Of a stretch of 64,000 nt of DNA, positions 43,970 to 53,977 are shown one piece after another; position 1 is the stretch's first letter; each line of letters opens with the position of its first letter. The DNA is taken from assembly GCF_950295315.1 (NCBI RefSeq), contig NW_026647185.1:1-64000 (forward strand), read 5' to 3'. The translations under genes and the position numbers were made by a program. The notes beneath the pieces are model-generated. The model was not told the origin of the DNA. It saw only the letters and a program-made list of their open reading frames with translations, and did no database searches. This DNA is from Erinaceus europaeus (Eukaryota; Chordata; Mammalia; Eulipotyphla; Erinaceidae).

Positions 43970-43983
43970 CCACAAGAGGGCAG
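43970..43983 (+). promoter_or_regulatory. CTCF-like site (inner) of inverted pair
   Basis: CCACAAGAGGGCAG, adjacent to the array. The better of the two by the RK positions. Confidence 0.55.
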
Positions 43984-44089
43984 CACAAAAGCAGAAGAGA
44001 GATTCCTTGAAGGTTCCCTAGAGGCACTTGTCAAGGAGATTACTGACAGGGCTTCTGAGCATGGCTGAAGAGCATTGCTTATCAAAGTG

Positions 44090-44720
44090 CAGGCATCATC
44101 TGTAAGGCGGGTCTCAGAAAATAGCCCTCCAATGAGAACCCAGATAGGGGCTATGGGGTGCATGTTTACAAGAACAAGCCAGTAAGAGTCCAGCAAAGGG
44201 GCCTTATAGACCTGATCAGGGAGCGTGAGGGGTGGGCTGGGTAGGCTGTCTTTCAGTCTTCTGATCTATCAAAAACCAAGAGTACTGACCTTCCTAGGGG
44301 GTCCCTAAGAACGATCCAATCAGCAAAGGTAGTGGGCCAAGGGTTGGGCTCAGAACAGCTGGCATAAGAGAGCCCAGGTTCCTACACTTGGGGGCATGTA
44401 TCTGAAAACCAGCCAATCAGAGTCAAGCAGAAGTGCTTCAATGGGTCCTCACAGAGGTATTAACAAGGAACTTCTGGGGGGCACAATGTAGGTGGTTCTG
44501 GACATTAAATGCCAATCACTCAGGAAGAGTACTGACCCTTCCAGTCCCTGGGTGGAGCCAGGCATCTCTGGCTAATGAAAGTACAGTAAAGTCAAGCTGG
44601 CATGCAGTACCTGAACATTCTGAGGGCTGCCAGGGGTTTAAGAGCTGGCCTTGGGGAATCCAGCCATCTCCTGATAAATGTCGGCAGGCACTATGTTTCT
44701 GTTAAGAATTTCAAGGACTG
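44090..44720 (-). repeat. ~50-bp-period CCAAT array, inverted cassette
   Basis: Collinear with 12,290-12,925: CCAATGAGAACCCAG, CCAATCAGCAAAGG, CCAATCAGAGTCAAGC and decayed cores at near-50-base steps. Confidence 0.7.
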
Positions 44721-45225
44721 ACAGTGCCTGGATCCTGCTAGCAAAGGAAATTTGAAACACCTCTTACAGCTTTGGCCCTGAGGAGATACATAGGAATCCT
44801 TCCTGGAGCCTTCAGGATATTGGCCCAGAGATGTGCTCCTAGTTTAGTGGCCTTCTAGCCATAGGTGAGAATATTGCCTAGACAGAAGAAGGAACTTCAA
44901 GTTTCAAAACAATTTGACCTCATGAGGCACTTGGAAAAGACATTTTCCAAGACAGGTCAATCAAAGCACCCTCTTTCTAAACCCTGGAAGCTTCAGATTT
45001 TGTGTGAAAATCTTGTCACTTGTGTGGTCATCAGTGCCACATATCCTTCAAATTCGACCCACATATGGGGAAAATGTAATGTGCCAGTGGCATGTAGTTT
45101 CACATCTCTTGACCTGGCCTCTCATGGGATAAGGAGAAGGACGCTGTGCAGGAGGCAGAGGAGGGCTGGATTTGCAAAGAGCAAATTGTGCAGTGTAAAC
45201 TACCTTTGACATAGCACAAAATGGT
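44695..45225. repeat. Segment homologous to 50,590-51,050 and 63,190-63,650
   Basis: GTGCCTGGATCCTGCTA, TGAGGCACTTGGAAAAGACA and AACCCTGGAAGCTTCAG in order. This copy is the most diverged of the three and stops at GGGCTGGATTTGCAAAGAGC. Confidence 0.8.
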
Positions 45226-45278
45226 TAATAATACCCTAAGGCAGGAATAAAGAAACAACAGTGATAACCAACACTCTA

Positions 45279-45316
<38 letters not shown>

Positions 45317-45880
45317 AATTTTTCCTGAGATAACTTGGATTGGAGTTGCTGTATTGTCGCCGAGTAAAATGTCAAAGTTTCATGGGTGGAGAGGGAAGTG
45401 TTAAGTTTCTGGAATATGAAGGAAGAGAAGTGCCTAGAGCCGTTAGATAGTTACATGGTTAATGAAGGGAGCCTGGGTGGAGGGACACCTGGTTAAGTTC
45501 ACAGAAAACAATGTGTCAGGAACCCATTTTGAGCCCCTTGTCACCACTTACCTGGCTGAGGAAAAGCTGGGCTAGTGGAAAATCAGAGCTGCAGCTGTCT
45601 CTCTGTCTCTCTTCCTCTCTTCCTGATTGGTTCCCTGCCCTATCAATTTCTGACCATCTCCTAGTAAATAAGAACATTTAAAATAATGTACATAAATACA
45701 GGAAAAGTGAGAAATATTATCCCTGTGCCCACTGTTATATTTAACTGCTGAATGTAAACCATTCACCCCCAGTAAAGAACAGTGAATTATTGAGGTTACA
45801 AACATTTTAAGTAAAATAGTGACAATTCTTTAAGCCATGCAATTCAAATCCATTGTGCATTGGATGTCACTAACATGAAC
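45225..45880. repeat. Block V, copy 1 (with SINE-B)
   Basis: (CA)n at 45,282-45,313, GATTGGAGTTGCTGT, AAAGTTTCATGGGTGGAG, then a SINE-B (about 45,473-45,690) and an L1-like TTAACTGCTGAATGTAAACC tail. Second copy at 55,310-55,965. Confidence 0.8.
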
Positions 45881-46422
45881 TAAGATAATGTATAGAATTT
45901 GTGACAGGAATTGTATTGTGCATCAAAAGATCCCTAAAATTACAAAATAAAATATACCAAGCAGAAGAAAATACTCGCCATGAGATACCTGGCTAAATAA
46001 ATAAATATGCAGATAAATGGGGACGATCTAGGAAAAAATTTGGAAAACACTTAAAAATGAAAAGCTCAAGAAGAACAGATTATGGCAGTATTGTCCAGAC
46101 AGACTGCTGAGAAACTGATGACTGCTGCAGAAGTTCCCTGACACTTCAGTGTTCAGGGAATTTAAGATTTATGGAGAATGAAAACAAACACATATGTATT
46201 GAACCTTAGACTAGAAAATAAAGAGGCAATTTCTGTGCTATGATCATTACAATAAGGATACTGCTAGAAATGCTATTAGAAATGTTATTGGAAAGTTCAA
46301 TTATTTATAATTGTAGTGAATCCTGCTCTAAGTATGTAGCCACTTATTTATGAAAAATGAGTCTCGTACAAACGTGGTATTTCCACATTGAGATCAAATA
46401 CATGGGTCATCAATTCTAAAAA

Positions 46423-46459
<37 letters not shown>

Positions 46460-46920
46460 TAGATAAATATTCACAAACTCAGTGATAGCATATACCTGTA
46501 TTGTGAATTTTCAGGTATAATTGCCACCCTCTCTAGTCCTGGCTGCTTCTCTGGGTGATATATATATATATATATATCTTTATTATAAATTCTGAAAATA
46601 CAGGCATGGATATGAGGAGACAAAATATGGCTTGTGCCAGAGAGACTTCCAAGGCTGAGGCTCCAGTAGCCAAGTTGTAGTCACCAACACAGCAAGCCAG
46701 AACTCAGCAGTGCTCTGGTAACTCTCTTTGTATATCTGGGCCTGTCAGTAAAATAAGGATATAAGTAAAATATTAATGAGTGGAGACAGAATGAGTGAGA
46801 ACATTTGAGAGGTAGAGACAGAAATGTTGGAGAAGAACTAGACCCTGAAAGAAACCATAGCACCAAAACCTCCTGCTCTGCTTTCATTCTTGACAGGTTC
46901 AAACCTGGGTTGTAGCCCCC
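45880..46920. repeat. ~1-kb unit U, copy 0
   Basis: Shares the whole landmark order of the U array at 54.5-62.5 kb: CAAGCAGAAGAAA, CTGCTGAGAAACTGATG-type, TTATTTATAATTGTAGTGAA, (TA)n, ATGGATATGAGGAGACA, AGCAGTGCTCTGG and GGTTCAAACCTGGGTTGTAG. A stand-alone copy. Confidence 0.85.
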
Positions 46921-46929
46921 AGCTACCTT

Positions 46930-47540
46930 CTCTTGGCTCCCATTGGTGGGCTGCTCTCTGAGGGGGTGGCCTCTGATAGGCCAGGCCCTAGGGCATGCCC
47001 AGAAAGGTCACTGCCCCTGGCCCGTGATTTTCCAGCCTCCTGGGCTCCACCAACAAGGCCCACCCTAGGTGCACATTGGACAGCCTCCCGAGGGCCTAGC
47101 CCCCAGGCACTTCTGCTGGACACTGATTGGCCAACATCCAGAGGCACGCCACCCAGAGCAGGCACCCGGGCTCTCATTGCTGGGATGCTCTCCTAGGCCC
47201 ACCCTCGCAACTCCTCCTCAATTCTCATTGGCCAGCTCTAGGTTCACGTCCCTGAAGATCATGCTTCTCTTCTATGATTGGTCAGCTGTCTCTATGAATA
47301 CACACACGGCCTTCCCCTCATGCTCATTGAGCATGGGCTTTAAGGGCCGGCCCTGAGGACTTTCAGCCATCCTCTGAAGGCCCTGTTTCTGGACACACAA
47401 CCCCCCACAGCTCCTTTCTGGGCCTTTTCTTAGGACACTGTCTGCACTAGGCTGGCCATGATCTTGGGGCACACCCAGAAAGTCTTTTGCCACTCTCCTT
47501 GGCCACTGCCTCCAGGGAACTTGCCCCAAGGAGCCTCAGT
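46930..47540 (+). repeat. ~50-bp-period ATTGG array, cassette 4 (best preserved)
   Basis: Cores at 46,941, 47,074, 47,125, 47,175, 47,226, 47,276 and 47,325, with decayed ones at about 46,974 and 47,024. Successive steps are 49-51 bases from 46,974 to 47,325. GC-richer than the other copies. Confidence 0.8.
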
Positions 47541-47552
47541 ACTTCACTGGTG

Positions 47553-47566
47553 CTGCCCTCTTGTGG
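47553..47566 (-). promoter_or_regulatory. CTCF-like site 1, cassette 4
   Basis: CTGCCCTCTTGTGG (minus: CCACAAGAGGGCAG), identical on its strand to the site at 43,970. Confidence 0.55.
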
Positions 47567-47799
47567 ACACTCAGCAGAATGCAGCTAGCTGAGCACAGGG
47601 ATTCACAAGCTCCCAGTAGAGTCAATCCAGAGTGAAACCCCATTCACTTGCAAAGACAAATAGGGGGTTCCCCCTACCCCACAGGAGAGAATAGATGTCT
47701 AGGGCAGTCTATGTGAATTTCAAACCTTGCTCTGCATGGGACACAAATCCCGGAGTTCTCCTCATTCCACAAAATCACTACACTCAACTACCGGCTTTG

Positions 47800-47813
47800 A
47801 TGCCACCTTGTGG
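47800..47813 (-). promoter_or_regulatory. CTCF-like site 2, cassette 4
   Basis: ATGCCACCTTGTGG; one base change at the edge compared with the common form. Confidence 0.45.
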
Positions 47814-48039
47814 ACACACAGCAGAAGGCAGCTGAGCTCCCCATGCCACTCCCAATTGAGTCTTCACAGAAAATTATACACAGCATGGGAATAGAAAAGG
47901 GAAGAACCAAGGTGAAGATCACCTGGGAGAATGAACAACAGTATCCTGAATCCAATGTGCCATTCATACTTGCAGAAGCACTTGTGCAGTGGAAATTTTC
48001 TTTGTCAGAGCACAACCCAGTTCCAAAGACCCCCCCCCA

Positions 48040-48350
48040 CATGGATCAAGGTTTTGATTCCCTCACAGGTTCCTCCAAAAGTATTGGTGGCAGAGGCTAA
48101 GTGGCTGAGTTCCAAGAAGCCAATGGTGCTCTCAGACTCCATCCCTTGTTCCGATCTCATTGATCTAGGGCCAGAACTTCCCCCACCTTATTCCGCAGGT
48201 ACCAGAGAACAGAACAACCACCCTCCCTGTCAACAGCCAACAGTTCCTCTGCCTCCAGATGAGGGAGATCAGCATGCCTCAGGACCTGCATTTGGCCTCC
48301 AGCCCCAGCAGGGGCAGAGGGAGCCCACATTGTCAGAACCCACTTGAGTC
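48040..48350 (+). pseudogene. gag: Endogenous gammaretrovirus-like gag, matrix/p12 region (partial)
   Basis: The frame carries a proline-rich segment with a PPPY motif (48,180-48,191) preceded by Glu-Leu, the late-budding (NEDD4-binding) motif typical of gammaretroviral p12. Upstream matrix sequence and a 5' LTR are not recognisable: the frame enters from cassette DNA at about 48,035. An in-frame stop is at about 48,345. In a working virus this part of Gag would act at the plasma membrane; here it cannot make the normal product. Confidence 0.7.
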
Positions 48351-48390
48351 CCTAAGGCACTCCCGCTGTAAGCAGTAGGTTCCCCAGATG

Positions 48391-48764
48391 AGGAAGGGAA
48401 CCAGACACTCTATTATTGGCCATTCTCTACCTCTGGCGTGTATAATTGGAAAACTCAGAACCCCCCTTCTCTCAAGAACCTAAGACATTGATTAACTTGT
48501 TAGATTCTGTTATCTTTACAAATCCAACTACCTGGAATGACTTGCAGCAGCTCTTAGAGGTCTTGTTTACCATGGACGAGAGAGAAAAGATCCAGAATGA
48601 GGCGCGGAAAGCCATCCCTGGGCCCAATGGGAAGCCCACCCAAAATCCAGACCTAATTGCAGTGGCTTTCCCATTGACTCGACCCTCCTGGGATTTCAAT
48701 TCAGCAGAAGGTAGGGAGCGTCTACGTGTCTACCGCCAGACTCTAATGGCCCCGAGCAGCGGCT
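48391..48764 (+). pseudogene. gag: ERV gag capsid, N-terminal part (frameshifted)
   Basis: Gammaretroviral-type capsid: a YYWPFS-type start, then QEPKTLINLLDSVIF, a WNDLQQLL segment, EREKIQNEARKAIPG and FPLTRPSWDF. A frame change sits in the C-run at about 48,461-48,466, and another at about 48,764 moves the reading to the third frame. Order and spacing fit a capsid domain; family assignment is from memory of gammaretroviral Gag. Confidence 0.85.
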
Positions 48765-48765
48765 A

Positions 48766-49118
48766 GGAAGCCGACCAACCTAGCCAAACTGGGGGACATG
48801 AGGCAGGGACTGCAAGAAATTCCTGCAGCATTTCTAGAAAGAATCACAGAGGCTTTTAGGCAGTTCACACCCATGGACCCTGAAGCAGAGGAAAGCAAGG
48901 CAGCTGTGATAATGGCATTTGTCAATCAGTCGGCTTTAGACATCGGAAAAAAATTGCAGAAGGTAGATCGACTAGGGGAAAAATCCTTGAGGGACTTGGT
49001 AGAGGTGGCAAAGAAAGTTTATAACAACAGAGAAAACCCTGAGGAGAGGGAGGAGCAGCTGAGAGCTGAAGAAGGAAGTACTGGGCTGCTGAAGGGAAGA
49101 AGCAGAGTAGGGAATTGA
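48766..49118 (+). pseudogene. gag: ERV gag capsid C-terminal part with major homology region
   Basis: KPTNLAKLGDMRQG, then FLERITEAFRQFTPMDPE (the major homology region) and SALDIGKKLQKVD; ends in a Glu/Arg-rich helix and a stop at 49,116. Nucleocapsid continues in another frame. Confidence 0.85.
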
Positions 49119-49346
49119 CAAAAATCCTGTATGCCGTCACTCAAGGAGACAGACATGTAAGAGAAAGAGATAGGGGGTCAGGACAGAAAAAAAGAAAGAA
49201 GAAAAAAGGGGGGAGAGAGAAAAAGGTTAGAGAAAGACCAGTGTGCTTACTGCAAAGAGAAGAGACATTGGGCAAAAGAGTGCCAAAAGAAGACCATGAC
49301 AAACAAACTTAAGCAGGTCCTGCTGGCACAGGAAGATAGTGACTAG
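49119..49346 (+). pseudogene. gag: ERV nucleocapsid with zinc knuckle and UAG stop
   Basis: One Cys-X2-Cys-X4-His-X4-Cys knuckle is intact at 49,242-49,283, preceded by a Lys/Arg-rich stretch. In the same frame the sequence meets TAG at 49,344 followed by GGA, the context used for gag-pol readthrough in gammaretroviruses. This stop is therefore probably original and not damage. Confidence 0.8.
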
Positions 49347-49690
49347 GGATGTCTCGGTTCAGAGTCCCTCCCTGAGCCGCAGATAACACTAGAAGTGGAG
49401 GGCAGCCTGTGAGCTTCCTGGTGGACACTGGGGCCCAACACAGTCCTCACCCAGCCGCTAGGACAATTAGACAATAAACAGAGCTGGGCACAGGGAGCCA
49501 CAGGGAAGAAGATCTATAACTGGACTACTAAAAGAAGGGTTAACCTAAGCGTAGGCCAGGTCACACATTCTTCTATGGTCATTCCGGAATGTCCAGCACC
49601 ACTACTAGAATGAGACCTCCTGAACAAGGTCGGGGCTAGGATACATTTTGAAAGGAAAAATTAGAGTAACTGACTGCCAAACTCAGCCCC
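49347..49690 (+). pseudogene. pro: ERV protease fragment
   Basis: LVDTGAQ with the aspartic-protease DTGA motif at 49,424-49,435. A frame change lies between the UAG and this motif, and another just after it. A later stretch reads VIPECPAPLLE then a stop. No reverse transcriptase motif follows. Confidence 0.75.
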
Positions 49691-49714
49691 TATAAGTCTT
49701 GACCATGTCATTGG

Positions 49715-50100
49715 TAGATGAATACCGCCTCTCCCTACTATACGATCCCAAACAGCCAGGCTCTTTTCACAGTGCTAGATGGAATAAAGACTCGTCACCC
49801 GACCTGTGCTGGATTAGCACAGTCAACGGCCAAGCCTTTCCCGCTACGAGACAAGTTCTCAAGATCTTCCCACACAGTTATCACCGCCCAGCTATCATCC
49901 ACATTGGTCTCCAGCTCCCACTGATTCTGTGCTGGGAGAAACTAAGATGGAACTTTCAGAAAGCAAACTGGCGTCTGTTCAGTGATCTTACCAACAAATC
50001 TATTCCTGCAATTCCAATTAACTCTATCCCCTCTGCAGACTCCTACAGGTGCTTCAAAGAAGTGGCTCGCTTCATTCCTGTCCCACATCTTGGAATCTGA
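49715..50100 (+). pseudogene. Non-LTR retrotransposon-like endonuclease fragment (EN to RT linker)
   Basis: One frame is open over 133 codons (49,699-50,100). From about residue 14 it reads LLYDPKQPGSFHSARW, SPDLCWIST, FPHSYHRPAIIHIGLQLPLI, RWNFQKANWRLFS, and SADSYRCFKEVARFIP. Order and spacing resemble the end of the EEP endonuclease domain (the S-x-HRP segment in place of SDH) and the following linker of invertebrate jockey/CR1-type elements. It is not L1-like and not retroviral pol. The frame is clean for a relic. A chance resemblance or a different LINE clade is possible. Confidence 0.5.
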
Positions 50101-51470
50101 GTCATGCCTCACTATCATCCAAACACTGTCACCAGGGGAAGCTGGGCACCCCAAAGAATTCAGGGGCATGAGCCTGGCCAGTCACATTTGGCTGCCTGCT
50201 CAGCCTCCAGACTCTCAGTCCACTGCTAAGACCAGCAGATTAGAAGCCCAACAAGCACCCAGGCAGAGATGTGTTTTCAACATGGATGGGAACTCTGTTT
50301 GATCAAACAATAGTGGATAAACCCAGCCCCTTACACCTACCATTATGGTCCTGCTAAGGGAATTGCTCCAGTAGCCTCTCACAGACCCATCCATTGGTGT
50401 TCAGGTGTCCACACATCGCACTCAGATTTCCTGAAGAGAGCATGCATGAGTGTCCCAGGCAAGTCACTCTGCATGCAGGAACCAGAAGCTCCCTGGGCCC
50501 TTGCTATGGAGAGACAAAAGGAAGATGGGTGCCTCCATTGGCTGAGTCAGGAGCTTGCAGTGGAGATCACAGCCCCACCCCTCACCTGAGTGCCTGGATC
50601 CTGCTAACAAAGGCAACTGGAAACACCTGTTACCACTTGGGTCCTGAGGAATCCCTCCAGGAGCCAGCAGGATGGCTGACTTCCTGATGCCGGGTTATTG
50701 GCCCAGAGCTGTGATCCGAGTTGGGCGGGCCTTCTGGCCATAGGTGAGAATATTTCCTAGACACAAGAGAGAACTTCACGTTTCAACATGATTTGAAACC
50801 CCATGAGGCACTTGGAAAAGACATTTCACAGCCATCTAAACACCCTCTTTCTGAACCCTGGAAGCTTCAGCTTTGCGTGGTGGAAATCTTCACACTGGTG
50901 TGGTCATCAGTGCCACAGATCCTTTACATTCAACCCAATATAGGGAAAGCACAATATGTGTGCCAGTGGCATAGAGTTTCACTTCTCTTGACCTGGGCTC
51001 TCCTGGGATAAGGACAAGGATGCTGTGCAGGAAGGAGAGGAGGGCTGCATTTAGGCTGAGATGGCCTCGGGGCCTAGGAGATGGGGAGTCCAGCACAGAG
51101 GGCCTGGACAGCAGCAGCTGGGGATGGACATATGCCTGGAACTTGCAGCAGGTAGGCTGTCTCCTCAATTCCCCTCTGAACTACTTGATATGCATGAGAC
51201 TGAATAATCCAAAAGGCAAAGAAAGGTAAACGTCAATACCAGGAAGACTGACCTCATGATGCAGACACTGACTTCCAGTAAGGGACCAGTAAAGAAGACA
51301 AGTAGAAACAGTGAGAGAGAAACCAAGACAGAGACAGAAGTAGACAAAATTTCTGGCCCTGTGTTGATCAGTGCTGGAGCACTGAAGACATACTCTCCAT
51401 GTCCATTCATACTTCTTACGAGTGGTATTGTTATTTTATGTTTCTGACGAAGGGGAACACTTCAAACATC
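50090..51470. repeat. Segmental duplication S, copy 1
   Basis: Collinear with 62,690-64,000 (landmarks ATGCCTCACTAT, CAATAGTGGAT, TGAGGCACTTGGAAAAGACA, AGAGGGCCTGGACAGC, ACTGACTTCCAGTAAGG). No frame is conserved between copies, so it is unlikely to be coding. Confidence 0.85.
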
Positions 51471-52585
51471 TAGGTCTCAGCCACTCTGAAAAGCAACACT
51501 TGGCATGCAGCCCATTCTCCTAAACTTCCCTTGCCACTCCAAATTGGAAGTAGTCTTTGTGATACTCCAGCCAAGAGATGCAGGCTGGCTGATTGCATCT
51601 CCATGGTCCAGCCTAGCCTGCCCTGTGTGCAGGTAACTATACTATGTCTATTTCTTTTTTTTTATTTACATTTTCCGGATAGGACTAGATGAACAAAAAG
51701 AGCAAGAGGTAAGCAGATGATTTCTCAGGGGTAGCTTGAGCTAAGGGAGATTTGAAATATGATTAGAGGAATACGGATGGCTCTGTGAGATGCCTCTCAT
51801 AACTGTGGCTGGCAAATGCAAGAAGAACAAGTGTGGCTGGCAAAAGCCAGGTCAAGCCCTATTTCCAACATAAACCAGAGCTTTGCAGTTCTCTACCTAA
51901 AAAATTGTTCAGACATCTGTGTGTTGCATATATATATATATATGTATGTATGAATGTGTATATATATACATATATATGTATATATATAACAGTAATGTAA
52001 TCACTTTCTACAATGGATTCGAGGTGACATTCAGCTGATTGCTAAAACCTGGGAGAAAATTGTGCAAGAAAATAATTGTCAAATGTAGTAAAATCTCCAA
52101 ATCATTAGCTATATGCAGCTCCTACAGGACTGAGCAAAAATGGTTCGAGAAGGAACTCATCCAGGAAATTCTCTACATGGACAGGCACCGCAACAAATGT
52201 CTTCGTCTGGCAACACACACAGGGCAGCTGCTAATTCCCTGTGCAATCCTCAGGGCAAAATCCTCTCCCTCTCATTGTTTTTACATCTAGAAAGAAGAAA
52301 AATGACAGAGGGCCAAGGAGAGCTACAATGGTAAAATATTCAGCTGTAATCCATAATGTGCCAAGTGTTTTGCACAAAATCACCTGTGCCACAGTGATTC
52401 TATGGTTCTTTCTCTCTCTCTCTCTCTCACACACACAAACACACACACAGACACACACACACACACACGCATCCACACAGGCACAGGCACAAACTGATTT
52501 ATGCACATGCCCAGTGGACAGCTTCTGCAAGGCCTGGCCAGAGAGTCCTGAGGGCATTGAGGGCCCTGAGGGCCCTGGGCTGAAG
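51470..52585. other. Unassigned sequence with microsatellites
   Basis: TA/TATG-rich tract at about 51,928-51,990; (CT)n(CA)n at about 52,410-52,480; a TGAGGGC(C/A) minisatellite-like stretch at 52,550-52,575. No gene recognised. Confidence 0.5.
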
Positions 52586-53850
52586 ACTGAGTCTCTTCAA
52601 CAAATGGTGTTGGAAACAATGGGTTGAAACATGCAGAAGAATGAAACTGATCCACTGTATTTCAACAAATACAAAAGTAAATTCCAAATGGATCAAGGAC
52701 TTGGATGTTAGACCACAATCTATCAGATAGTTAGAAGAAAATATTGGCAGAACTCTTCCGCATAAACTTTAAAGACATCTTCAATGAAACGAATCCAATT
52801 ACAAAGACTAAGGCAAGTATAAACCTATGGGACTACATCAAATTAAAAAGCTTCTTAACAGCAAAAGAAACCACTACCCAAATCAAGAGACCCCTCACAG
52901 AATGTGAGAAGATCTTTACATGCCATACATCAGACAAGAGTTTAATAACCAACATATATAAAGAGCTCGCCAAACTCAACAACAAGACAACAAATAACCC
53001 CATCCAAAAATGGGGGGAGGACTTGGACAGAATATTCACCACAGAAGAGATCCAAAAGGATGATAAACACATGAAAAAATGCTCTAAGTCTCTGATAGAG
53101 AAATGAAAATAAAGACAACAATGAGATACCACTTCACTCCTATGAGAATATCATACATAAGAAAAGGTAACAACAGCAAATGCTGGAGAGGGTGTGGGGT
53201 CAAAGAAACCCTCTTACACTGCTGTTGGGAATTTAAATTGGTCCAACCTCTGTGGAGAACAGTCTGGAGAACTCTCCGAAGGCTAGAAATGGACCTACCC
53301 TATGACCCTGCAATTCCTCTCCTGGGGATATATCCTAAAGAACCCAACATATCCATCCAAAAAGATCTGTGTACACATATGTTCTTGGCAGCACAATTTA
53401 TAATAGCCAAAACCTGGAAGCAACCCAGGTGTCCAACCACAGATGAGTGGCTGAGCAAGTTGTGGTCTATATACACAATGAAATACTACTCAGCTATAAA
53501 AAATGATGACTTCACCATTTTCAGCTGATCTTGGATGGACCTTGAAAAAATCATGTTGAGTGAAATAAGTCAGAAACAGAAGGATCATATGGGATGATCT
53601 CACTCTCAGGTCGAAGTTGAAAAACAAGATCAGAAAGAAAACACAAGTAGAACCTGAACTGGAATTGGCGTATCGCACCAAAGTAAAAGACTATGAGGTG
53701 GATGGGTGGGGAGAATACAGGTCCAAGAAGGATTCAGAGGACCTAGTGGGGGTTGTATTGTTATATGGTAAACTGGGGAATATTATACATGTACAAACTA
53801 TTGTACTTACTGTTGAATGTAAAACATTAATTCCCCAATTAAAAAAATAA
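52585..53850 (+). mobile_element. LINE-1, 5'-truncated, ORF2 C-terminus and 3' end
   Basis: Begins in ORF2 near CTTCAACAAATGGTGTTGG. The coding part continues to a stop at 53,526 and is followed by a ~320-bp 3' UTR ending CCCCAATTAAAAAAATAA. Usual 5'-truncated retrotransposition product; no clear target duplication found. Confidence 0.9.
52744..53528 (+). pseudogene. L1 ORF2p C-terminal region (two frames)
   Basis: First frame 52,744-53,106 and second 53,103-53,528 together cover the segment from ELFRINFKDIF to the end, including AKETTTQI, TSDKSLITNIYKELAKLN, the RYHFTPMRISYI segment and the terminal MKYYSAIKNDD. A one-base frame change lies at about 53,095. The Cys-rich motif reads CWRGC...HCCWEF: the last expected Cys of C-X3-C-X7-H-X4-C is Phe. 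Both changes make it inactive; the reverse transcriptase and endonuclease domains are missing. Confidence 0.9.
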
Positions 53851-53977
53851 TGCTTTGGCAGTGCCTGGTGGGAATGGAGAGTCAGAAGCAACCCCTCTCC
53901 CTTACACAGGGGCATATTTGAAAGTTACATTATGAAAGTGGGGAAGGTGGGTGAACATAGACAGACAAAACAAGTCA

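Larger units (their letters stand above)
47540..48035 (+). repeat. Cassette 4 downstream half
   Basis: Both CTCF-like sites are present, 247 bases apart, followed by CAATGTGCCATTCATACTTG and CAGAAGCACTTGTGC. It ends in a C-run at about 48,030, where retroviral sequence starts. Confidence 0.8.

Noticed and set aside
49718..49924. Alternative plus-strand frame overlapping the endonuclease-like fragment
   Set aside because: Out of phase with the frame that holds the recognisable motifs; no motif of its own.
52241..52627. Overlapping frames on both strands around a (CA)n tract
   Set aside because: They depend on the microsatellite and show no domain.
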